From Candidatus Magasanikbacteria bacterium RIFCSPLOWO2_02_FULL_44_11 (GTDB taxonomy: Bacteria; Patescibacteriota; Patescibacteriia; Magasanikbacterales; GWA2-37-8), in the NCBI GenBank assembly GCA_001783035.1, contig MFQK01000004.1, forward strand, positions 1 through 10,001: a DNA stretch of 10,001 nucleotides. Reading direction: 5' to 3'. The notes below the pieces were generated by a model, which ran no database searches, was not told the origin of the DNA, and saw nothing but the letters and a program-made list of their open reading frames with translations. Positions 1-6,292 of this stretch are shown piece by piece (position 1 is the stretch's first letter; each line of letters opens with the position of its first letter). The translations under genes were made by a program, and so were the position numbers.

Positions 1-3000
1 AATATCGAATTAGTTCCCGAGTTAGCCGCGCCGGGGCCGACAGTCGCTTGATTGCCTGTCTGTCCTGTTCCTCCCGTCCCAACCGTCACTGTTATTGACG
101 TATTCGCGGCAACCGCAAACGATGCGTTGTGGACAAGACCGCCCGCGCCGCCGCCGCCACCACCGTCTCCGGCGCTTGAGCTTTCACCACCACCACCGCC
201 GGCACCGCCAGCAACAACGAGAACACGAACCGTCGTCACTCCGATTGGAGGTGTAAAAGAACCGCTAGCATTGTATCGAACGATGGTCTGCCCTGGAACG
301 GTAGTGATATCAGTCGTACCGTTTGTGACACTAAGACCGGGGTTGGTTTGAGTAGCGGTAAAAGTATTAGTGCCAATAGCTACCCTGCCAGTGTTGCGAT
401 ATATATCCGAACCGCTCGTCGTCCATTGACTGCTTACAAATTGCGTCCCATTCCAATAGAGCGTGCCGCTGTTATTATAAAGCTTGTTGGTCGTTATTCC
501 CGGAACGGAGTTCGCCAGTTCCAGTCCGCCGGTCGTCGCCGAGAATCCAGCCGCGCCAGTAACAAGACCGGTCGCGCCAATAGTTCCGGAAACATCAAGT
601 TTGTACGCGGGCGTGGCAGTACCAATACCCATATTTCCGCCAGCTAGAATTCTCATTGCTTCCGTATTGTTGGTGATGAACCGCAGAGCATTGTTGTCGG
701 TTGCGCCGAGAGTGGCAAGACCTGCAAAAGCGTTGCCATCGTTAGTGAAAACGTTGGCAGTGGTACTGCCACCTCCGAATTTCACCACATTCAAGAATTT
801 AGCGCCGCCGTTATCTGTAACTGTAATTTTGTAAGCAGTGTCTGGGTCAATATCAAGAGAAGTAAATCCACTATCGCTCGCGCCGTCGCGCAAGAAAGAA
901 CCTGCGAAGTTTGAAGGAGTAAGCGTTACCGCTGACGCCGCGTCAGTGCTGATAATTGTGGCGCCAAAAGTATCTGCGGTAAAAGCCGACCCGTCAATAG
1001 TAAATCCGCCCGTGCTTTCCACATGAATTTCCGCGTTATTATGCGTTGGAATAATTGCCAAAGTCGTGGGAGCGCTGTGATGAACGGTTGACGATTTGCC
1101 AACGCTCGCGATAGCGTTCCACGCCAACACCCCTGTTCCGTCTGTTGAAAGCACCTGTCCCGATGTTCCGTCGGCCGAAGGCAAAGTGTAGAGCACGTTC
1201 GCGGCCAGCGCGTCCGGAGCTTTAAAACCCGTGTAGTTTGTCCCTCCTGCCGCCAGTTCTCCAAAGCGCAGTTCGGTTGTATTACCCACTAAGGTGCCAT
1301 AAGGATTGAGAGTTAAACCCGTGGAATTTGCGATTGAAACGCCGCCATTTAAAGTTGCCAAACCATTGAGTGTCTTATCACCCGCGAAAGTCTGCGTACC
1401 CGTAGAAACAAAACCCCTAGCCGTTCCAGAAGCGTCTGGAAGATTAAATGTATGCGTTGAGCCGGATGACGAAACATTAAAATCCGCGCCGCTTGTGCCA
1501 ACCGCGAATGTCTGCGTTGAGCCGGTTAGTCCATTTATGGAAGTAACGCCGGATGCAATGCCGGAAAGTTGGCTCCCGTTCCAGTAAAGCGTCCCGCTCT
1601 GATTATAGAGGGAATTGGCTGTTGCGCTGGGAACGATCGAAGCCATAGCGATACTGCCGCTGCTGGTGAGCGCAGAACCAGTGCCTCCGGCGCTGGCAGT
1701 CATCGCGCGATTCGAGCCGCTATCAGCTACCGCGACATATATACCATTTCCGTAAGCTACTCCTTTCCAGCTATTGTCCGCGGCTGACACCTGCGTTGCC
1801 CATGTGATGCCATTGGAAGACACCATGACCCTGTTGCCGATACCAGTGGATGCAACCGCCACGAATTGTCCGCCGGCATAAATAACCGAACGCCAATCGT
1901 TGTGCGCCGCCGGCGTTCTGTCCGTCCAAGTAATGCCATCCGGTGAGGTTTGCACATAACCAATGCCGCCAATGCCTCCTACCACCACGAATAAACCGTT
2001 ACCATAAGCTACGGAATAATAAATTTGATCATCAAATCCGATTGAACGAGCTGTCCATGTAATACCATCAGGCGAGGTCATCGCGCGCTGTCCAAGTCCG
2101 CCGACAGCCACAAATGTACCATTGCCATATGTTACCGATGCCCAGCCATTATCCGCTGCGGACACCTGGGATGTCCACGTAATGCCGTCGGGCGAGGTCA
2201 TCACCCGATTGCCGGTGCCGGAACTTGCTATCGCGACAAATAATCCGTTGCCGTATGTTACAGATTTCCATTGGTTGTTCGCGGCCACCGTACGGCTTGT
2301 CCAGGTAATGCCATCAGGCGAGGTCATCACCGTTCCGGTTCCTCCGGAATAACCTACGGCGACGAATAGTCCGTTTCCGTAAACCACGGAACCCCAAATA
2401 CCTGAAGCCGATGCGGAGCGCTGTGTCCACGTAATGCCGTCGGGCGAAGTGACGAGAGCATTCGTATCGGCAACCGCCACAAAAATCCCATTTCCGTAAG
2501 CGATGGATTTATATCCTAGCACAGTGATACTGCGACTGGTCCATGCGCCCTGGGCAATTGTAGCGGCGTTTGATGTAATGGAACTATTAAACGTTTTCGC
2601 GCCAACAAAGGTTTGCGTGCTCGTTGAGATAAGTCCGGGGTTTGTGCCGTCTGCGAAAGAAAGAGTGAGAACATTACTGGCAACACTGCCGCCGTTCGCG
2701 TTGGACCCGGAAGGAGTAGTAAGAGATGTGACGACGGATGGCGCGACATCAAGATTGCCTGCGTTAAACTGAAGACCGGCGCCAAGTCCGACCTCGGCAG
2801 GCGTGGCGGCCGCGCCGGTCGCATTGCCAAGCAGTTTACTTGCGGCAACATTTTGAATTTTACCGTAAGTGATGGCGCTATCGGCAATATCGGCTGTGGC
2901 GATTGAACCGTCAACGATTTTTGAGGAATTCACAGAGTCGCTCGCCAGCTTGGCAAGAGTGACAGAAGCATCGGCCAAATCAGCTGTGGCGATTGTGGCG

Positions 3001-3968
3001 TCAAGAATTTTAGCCGAGGTAACCGCGTCGGCACCCAGCTTGGCATTGGTGACAGCCAGATTGGCGATTGTTAAAGCGCCGGCATTGTCTATGGTGGCGT
3101 CGCCCGAAAGAGCCACATACTCAGGCACGCCACCGGCATCAGCGACGATAATCTGCCCGCTTGCTCCGCTTGCCAGTTTGGAAAGGACGATAGCGGCCGT
3201 GGCGGCAATGTCCGCGTTGGTAATTTCTCCATCAAGTATTTTGGCAGAGGTTACTGCGTCTGTCGCCAAGTCCGCGGCAACAATTGAACCGTCAACAATC
3301 TTTACTGAGTTAACTGAATCTGTTGTAAGGTCGGCAAGAACGATAGAGTTTGCAAGGTTAAGTTTGGAATAGATAATAGCGGCCGTGGCGGACACATCAG
3401 CATTAGTGATGGTCGCATCAACGATTTTGGCAGTATCAACCGAATCGCCAGCCATATCCGCGAGTGTGATTGTTCCGTCAATAATCTTTGCGGAGTTGAC
3501 CGCGTCTGCGGCAAGTTTGGCAAGGGTGACTGCAACATTGGAAATAGTAAGAACGCCAGCATTGGAAAGCGTGGCGTCGCCAGAGAGGGCTACAGCGGCA
3601 GCTGTGCTTGAAGCATTACCGATCCAAACAAGTCCATCTCCCAATGTTGGCGACATCCCGCCCGAAAGTACGCTGCCGTTCCAATACAGCACACCGTCGA
3701 CGTTATAAAGCTGGTTTACAGTCGTTGTCGGCGTGCTCGTGGCGCTTACGAAATTGGCGCCATTCGCATCAAACGATGCTATTGTTACATCACACCCCGG
3801 ATCAGTCGGTAGACAATTAGGGTTAGACGTTTCTCCAGGCACGAAAGCGGCAAACGCCGGTGCCGGAACCGACGACAGAATCATTGCCGCCGTCATAAGT
3901 CCGACAACGAACGATCGGATATTTAACGCGTGTAAAAACTTTGATATTTTTTTATTGATTATATTCAT
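1..3968 (-). CDS. Giant secreted surface/adhesin-like protein with beta-propeller and glycine-rich domain (C-terminus beyond window)
   Basis: The frame is open from the ATG at 3968 to the window edge, over 1320 codons without a stop. Residues 1-40 form a signal peptide (basic start, hydrophobic core, cleavage after AFA). C52 and C59 lie in NCLPTDPGC. Residues about 142-372 are short repeats of the DSVNSAKIxDGTIxxADIA type. Residues about 474-760 hold seven YGNGxFVAV units, mostly with Asp-box SPDGITW motifs, suggesting a seven-bladed propeller. A GFKAPDALAANVLYTLPSADG-type module lies near 908-950 and a GIGTATPAYKLDVSG motif near 1112-1127. A glycine-rich domain starting TVRVLVVAGG runs from about 1230 to the edge. 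An LYNxxGxLYWNG unit occurs at about 84-98, 784-798 and 1160-1174. These modules are typical of tail-fibre-like and cell-surface proteins. Export is well supported; a binding or adhesive role is inferred. No Shine-Dalgarno precedes the start. The gene is richer in GC than the DNA upstream of it. Confidence 0.9.
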   Translation of the reverse strand, partial: MNIINKKISKFLHALNIRSFVVGLMTAAMILSSVPAPAFAAFVPGETSNPNCLPTDPGCDVTIASFDANGANFVSATSTPTTTVNQLYNVDGVLYWNGSVLSGGMSPTLGDGLVWIGNASSTAAAVALSGDATLSNAGVLTISNVAVTLAKLAADAVNSAKIIDGTITLADMAGDSVDTAKIVDATITNADVSATAAIIYSKLNLANSIVLADLTTDSVNSVKIVDGSIVAADLATDAVTSAKILDGEITNADIAATAAIVLSKLASGASGQIIVADAGGVPEYVALSGDATIDNAGALTIANLAVTNAKLGADAVTSAKILDATIATADLADASVTLAKLASDSVNSSKIVDGSIATADIADSAITYGKIQNVAASKLLGNATGAAATPAEVGLGAGLQFNAGNLDVAPSVVTSLTTPSGSNANGGSVASNVLTLSFADGTNPGLISTSTQTFVGAKTFNSSITSNAATIAQGAWTSRSITVLGYKSIAYGNGIFVAVADTNALVTSPDGITWTQRSASASGIWGSVVYGNGLFVAVGYSGGTGTVMTSPDGITWTSRTVAANNQWKSVTYGNGLFVAIASSGTGNRVMTSPDGITWTSQVSAADNGWASVTYGNGTFVAVGGLGQRAMTSPDGITWTARSIGFDDQIYYSVAYGNGLFVVVGGIGGIGYVQTSPDGITWTDRTPAAHNDWRSVIYAGGQFVAVASTGIGNRVMVSSNGITWATQVSAADNSWKGVAYGNGIYVAVADSGSNRAMTASAGGTGSALTSSGSIAMASIVPSATANSLYNQSGTLYWNGSQLSGIASGVTSINGLTGSTQTFAVGTSGADFNVSSSGSTHTFNLPDASGTARGFVSTGTQTFAGDKTLNGLATLNGGVSIANSTGLTLNPYGTLVGNTTELRFGELAAGGTNYTGFKAPDALAANVLYTLPSADGTSGQVLSTDGTGVLAWNAIASVGKSSTVHHSAPTTLAIIPTHNNAEIHVESTGGFTIDGSAFTADTFGATIISTDAASAVTLTPSNFAGSFLRDGASDSGFTSLDIDPDTAYKITVTDNGGAKFLNVVKFGGGSTTANVFTNDGNAFAGLATLGATDNNALRFITNNTEAMRILAGGNMGIGTATPAYKLDVSGTIGATGLVTGAAGFSATTGGLELANSVPGITTNKLYNNSGTLYWNGTQFVSSQWTTSGSDIYRNTGRVAIGTNTFTATQTNPGLSVTNGTTDITTVPGQTIVRYNASGSFTPPIGVTTVRVLVVAGGAGGGGGESSSAGDGGGGGGAGGLVHNASFAVAANTSITVTVGTGGTGQTGNQATVGPGAANSGTNSI
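1690..2550 (-). repeat. Seven tandem propeller-blade repeats inside the surface protein gene
   Basis: Units of roughly 120-130 bp repeat in tandem and are visible at DNA level as GTAATGCCATCAGGCGAGGTC-like words near 1930, 2062, 2182, 2305 and 2432. Each encodes W-x-S-V-x-YGNG-x-FVAV followed by SPDGITW. I count seven YGNG-type units, five SPDGITW motifs and one degenerate SSNGITW. A lone WTSR strand before the first unit (W476) could close the ring with the last blade. Similarity between units suggests expansion by recombination. Confidence 0.8.
2850..3600 (-). repeat. Short D/S-rich peptide repeats with an internal duplication
   Basis: This part of the surface gene encodes many units of about 14 residues with the pattern (D)SVxSAKIxDGTIxxADIA. 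A longer block is duplicated: VALSGDATLSNAGVLTISN near 3540-3600 and VALSGDATIDNAGALTIAN near 3055-3115, about 480 bp apart. The units probably form a regular beta-rich stalk. That structural reading is an inference. Confidence 0.65.
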
Positions 3969-4043
3969 AATATTAGTGATTCAGAATCGCGAAATTATTA
4001 ATTTTCAATATTTTGAAACTCGACTATGTTTCTTGAATTATTG

Positions 4044-4062
4044 ATTTTCGCAATTCGAAAAT
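4044..4062. promoter_or_regulatory. AT-rich inverted repeat upstream of the surface gene, possible operator
   Basis: Perfect arms ATTTTCG and CGAAAAT flank the loop CAATT, about 75 bp upstream of the surface-gene start. There is no T-tract that would make it a good terminator. A regulator-binding site is possible but unproven. Confidence 0.3.
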
Positions 4063-4090
4063 TTAATTTAATTTTGATTATTTCTCATAA

Positions 4091-4136
4091 ATAAAGCCCG
4101 ACCTTTTGGGTTCGGGCTTCACGAGCCTCTGTATTA
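4091..4136 (-). terminator. AGAGGCTC-hairpin element, copy 1 (terminator or attenuator)
   Basis: On the minus strand AGAGGCTC is followed after three bases (NNG) by a hairpin whose arms are AAGCCCGA (plus 4094-4101) and TCGGGCTT (4112-4119), with extra CC/GG pairs and a small bulge. The T-tract after it is broken (TTTATTTAT). This copy lies about 125 bp upstream of the surface gene, so it could lie in that gene's leader. Confidence 0.55.
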
Positions 4137-4210
4137 AATTTTTTCAACATATTTATACCATGGAATCATTTTTATTTATATCGTTTCAAAAGATTATAAT
4201 TATTATTTTC

Positions 4211-4256
4211 AAAAAAAGCCCGAACCTGTAAAGGTCGCGGGCTTCTAGAGCCTCTA
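4211..4256 (-). terminator. AGAGGCTC-hairpin element, copy 2 (intrinsic terminator of the PAS gene)
   Basis: Arms AAGCCCG (plus 4216-4222) and CGGGCTT (4238-4244) plus ACC/GGT pairs form the stem. On the minus strand it is followed by seven Ts in all and preceded by AGAGGCTC at the same spacing as in the other copies. It sits about 55 bp beyond the stop of the PAS gene, which fits a Rho-independent terminator. Confidence 0.7.
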
Positions 4257-4311
4257 TCTTTTAATTTATTAAATTGAGTATATCACAACTTTATAAAGTC
4301 TACAATAGATA

Positions 4312-4794
4312 TCAATTGTGGATAACCCAGTTCGCCGTTGTATACCCGATAAATTCATCGCCATTGTAGCGCGGCAAGAAATATGTTTCAAAAAATATAG
4401 CGCTCCCCTTTTTGTGTTTTAGGGAATTTCTTAATATCCTAAACGGTCGTTTATCTGCCGCAAAAAATAGAAAAGTCATCTCATTTAAATTAGCTTCTGG
4501 TCTTAAAAAGTCGAACAATAGCCTGCCAAGCGTCTCGTCCATACTATATCCAAGAATATTGGCCATGTTTTCATTTACTGATAATAATTTTCCGGACTGA
4601 TCGACATTCAATAAAAAATCGCAACGATCCACCTCATATTCATTTCGCCCGCATACGCTCTTTGAGCGCAAAATAGTTTTTATCGCGCCGCATTTCTTGC
4701 ATTTAATTTCTAATTTGCATTCCAAAAGTGCTCCTTTGAAAAGGAGTCTTCCACAATCACAGCGAAAATCGTCTAAAATAATTTGATCCTCCAT
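4312..4794 (-). CDS. Com-like zinc-ribbon plus PAS-domain protein
   Basis: A 160-residue protein. Residues 1-40 resemble the Com zinc-finger family of Mu-like phages: FRCDCGRLLFKG, then EIKCKKCGAIKTI. C12, C14, C32 and C35 are the likely metal ligands. Residues about 54-158 look like a PAS domain (DFLLNVDQSGKLLSVNENMANILGYS, then an FLRPE segment and a C-terminal strand pair). There is no kinase, cyclase or DNA-binding output domain, so it may act through a partner protein or nucleic acid. The frame extends to a TTG at 4911, but that lies inside the upstream terminator hairpin, so I chose the ATG at 4794, just before the zinc ribbon. No Shine-Dalgarno is seen. A terminator lies on each side, so it is probably transcribed alone. 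The PAS call is stronger than the Com call. Confidence 0.75.
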   Translation of the reverse strand: MEDQIILDDFRCDCGRLLFKGALLECKLEIKCKKCGAIKTILRSKSVCGRNEYEVDRCDFLLNVDQSGKLLSVNENMANILGYSMDETLGRLLFDFLRPEANLNEMTFLFFAADKRPFRILRNSLKHKKGSAIFFETYFLPRYNGDEFIGYTTANWVIHN

Positions 4795-4870
4795 GTTTTT
4801 AAACTGGTAGAGTTCCAAAATCCCTAAGCTATTGTGCCAAAACAGATATAAAGATTTTCTAAAGATTTCA

Positions 4871-4924
4871 TAAAGAAAAAGCCCAAGACCTTCTACGGTT
4901 TTGGGCTTCAAGAGCCTCTGTATT
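4871..4924 (-). terminator. AGAGGCTC-hairpin element, copy 3 (terminator of the kinase/isoprenoid-synthase operon)
   Basis: Twelve-base arms AAGCCCAAGACC (plus 4879-4890) and GGTTTTGGGCTT (4897-4908) pair with one mismatch around a six-base loop. On the minus strand the stem ends in TTTTTC and is preceded by AGAGGCTC three bases upstream. It begins about 20 bp past the stop codon at 4944, as expected for an operon terminator. Confidence 0.75.
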
Positions 4925-4943
4925 TAATTATAAAATGATTATA

Positions 4944-6275
4944 TCATAAATCTCTATACATTTGCAAAAACGCTTCCGTGCTCGCCTGTTCCTGTTCGGC
5001 TTTTCGGGCGATATTTTCATTCCTATCAATGAACCGCAAAAGCAGTTTTTCATCTTCAAATATTTTTATAGCCGCGAGCGCTGCGCGGGCTTTTTCAGCA
5101 TTAGCAAAAACAAGCTTGACATACTTTGGCATAGTCGTAAACCAAAACAGCTTCTTGAGTTCCGGCAGATCCGCTTCTAGATCAATCGTCGTTTTTTGCC
5201 AGCCTGTTTCCCGCAGGTCGCGGAGCATAAGATCAACCACGGTGCTAATATGGCCGCGCCGAAAATCCTCCTCCCAATCGTGCGCGTCGTCGTTTAACTG
5301 CATGGTAATAAGGTAGTGTTTGAAATACAAAATAAAATTCTTTATTTCCGGCGACTCGAGCGGAGAGCCACGCATAACAAGCTCCGCCACCGGCCCCAAT
5401 ATATGTCCTGAAGCCGGTTCATATTTTTGTTCATAATCCTTATAATCGGGCAGAGCTTCGGGAATGTAAAATATATTATTTTCCACTCGCGCTCGACAAT
5501 ATTCCGTTTCCCAGGCATTCGCCGCGTCGAGCTTGTCCATAAGCGCGTGGAAAAATCTTCGAAATTCGGTTTCAGCCGGCAAGAGATGGGAAAAATAATC
5601 CGTATAATGGCGCGCAAAGGTATTGGCAATCGGCAAAAGTTTCGGGTCTGCCGCTTCATCCACATCCCAAAAATCATCGAAAATAATAAAGGCCGTCCAG
5701 AAAAATATATTAGCAAGCCCCATCTCCGCCACCATATTATCGGAAACTGTCTCCTTATTGGTTCCTAATGCCTGTTTGGTATAAAAACTCATCAGCGACA
5801 TTTGCTTATCGCGATTGCCATGAATGGTTTTTACAATCGCTTTCCGCGCCCGAGCCCTTGTCTCTGAAGAAAATTCAGCGAATCTTTCTTCAAATTTTTT
5901 CATGATCGAATCCATTACGCGCTCCTCGCCGGCGGTATATTGTGGACCGTGCCGGACATCTTCTTCTTTCTCTTTCAAAACCACGTTCCTCCATGCCTTA
6001 AACGCTTCTCCACGCTCTTTTTCATCGCTTGTGTATAAAAAATCCTTCAGTTTTGGAAGCTCCACATCGCATAAAAACAAAAAATGCGCAATGAGAGCGT
6101 TAAACTCAACTTCCGGCTGGTCACCCGACAGAGCGTAGGGACCTCCCTCATCAACTTCCATTTTTGTCATTTCAGACACGAGCCGCGCCAATTCGCTGTC
6201 GAAAAGTTTTTCTCCTATTTCCAGTCGGCGGATTGCTTCAGATAATTCTTTTATCAATAAAAATTGTTTGGACAT
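4944..6275 (-). CDS. Class I isoprenoid-synthase-fold protein (prenyltransferase/terpene-synthase-like)
   Basis: A 443-residue, largely helical soluble protein with no signal peptide. Two acidic motifs mark the class I isoprenoid synthase fold. The first is DDFWD at 200-204 (DDxxD), in FIIFDDFWDVDE. The second is NDDAHDWEEDFRRG at 328-341, which resembles the second Asp-rich motif of trans-prenyltransferases. In the family these aspartates bind Mg2+ and the substrate diphosphate. A conserved-looking HGNRDKQM segment lies at 152-159, and the N-terminal 130 residues are charged and less recognisable. The usual GGKxxRP of polyprenyl synthases is absent, so it is not a canonical farnesyl or geranylgeranyl diphosphate synthase; substrate and product are unknown. 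The ATG at 6275 lies 17 bp after the kinase stop, with no Shine-Dalgarno, so the two are almost certainly co-transcribed. Fold fairly sure, activity uncertain. Confidence 0.72.
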   Translation of the reverse strand: MSKQFLLIKELSEAIRRLEIGEKLFDSELARLVSEMTKMEVDEGGPYALSGDQPEVEFNALIAHFLFLCDVELPKLKDFLYTSDEKERGEAFKAWRNVVLKEKEEDVRHGPQYTAGEERVMDSIMKKFEERFAEFSSETRARARKAIVKTIHGNRDKQMSLMSFYTKQALGTNKETVSDNMVAEMGLANIFFWTAFIIFDDFWDVDEAADPKLLPIANTFARHYTDYFSHLLPAETEFRRFFHALMDKLDAANAWETEYCRARVENNIFYIPEALPDYKDYEQKYEPASGHILGPVAELVMRGSPLESPEIKNFILYFKHYLITMQLNDDAHDWEEDFRRGHISTVVDLMLRDLRETGWQKTTIDLEADLPELKKLFWFTTMPKYVKLVFANAEKARAALAAIKIFEDEKLLLRFIDRNENIARKAEQEQASTEAFLQMYRDL

Positions 6276-6292
6276 ATCTGGTATAAAAATAA

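Larger units (their letters stand above)
3969..4311. other. AT-rich intergenic region between the PAS gene and the surface protein gene
   Basis: This 343-bp stretch has no convincing gene. It holds two copies of the AGAGGCTC-hairpin element (4091-4136 and 4211-4256), a perfect 7-bp inverted repeat ATTTTCG/CGAAAAT at 4044-4062, and a 5-bp inverted repeat GATTC/GAATC at 3978-3988 just upstream of the start codon. It must contain the surface-gene promoter unless transcription reads through. I could not pick out a convincing -35/-10 pair or a Shine-Dalgarno sequence. Confidence 0.6.

Noticed and set aside
52..834. Plus-strand frames rich in proline and alanine across the left end
   Set aside because: They are antisense shadows of the glycine-rich and tail-fibre-like part of the minus-strand surface gene, whose protein makes clear sense in its own frame.
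2503..3820. Overlapping plus- and minus-strand frames of 70-167 codons
   Set aside because: They come from the regular repeat structure of the surface gene. Their translations are low-complexity and match no domain, while the long minus frame is continuous through the region.
4140..4175. Ten-codon minus-strand peptide (MIPWYKYVEKI) between the two tandem hairpins
   Set aside because: It is too short to support, with no ribosome-binding site and no clear promoter. It is noted only as a conceivable leader peptide.
4795..4911. N-terminal extension of the PAS protein to a TTG at 4911
   Set aside because: The extension starts inside the terminator hairpin of the upstream operon and reads through it. 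The ATG at 4794 sits just before the zinc ribbon.
4978..5768. Plus-strand frames of 72-113 codons and a 124-codon minus frame within the isoprenoid-synthase gene
   Set aside because: They lie fully inside a well-supported gene in another frame and have serine/arginine- or isoleucine-rich shadow composition.
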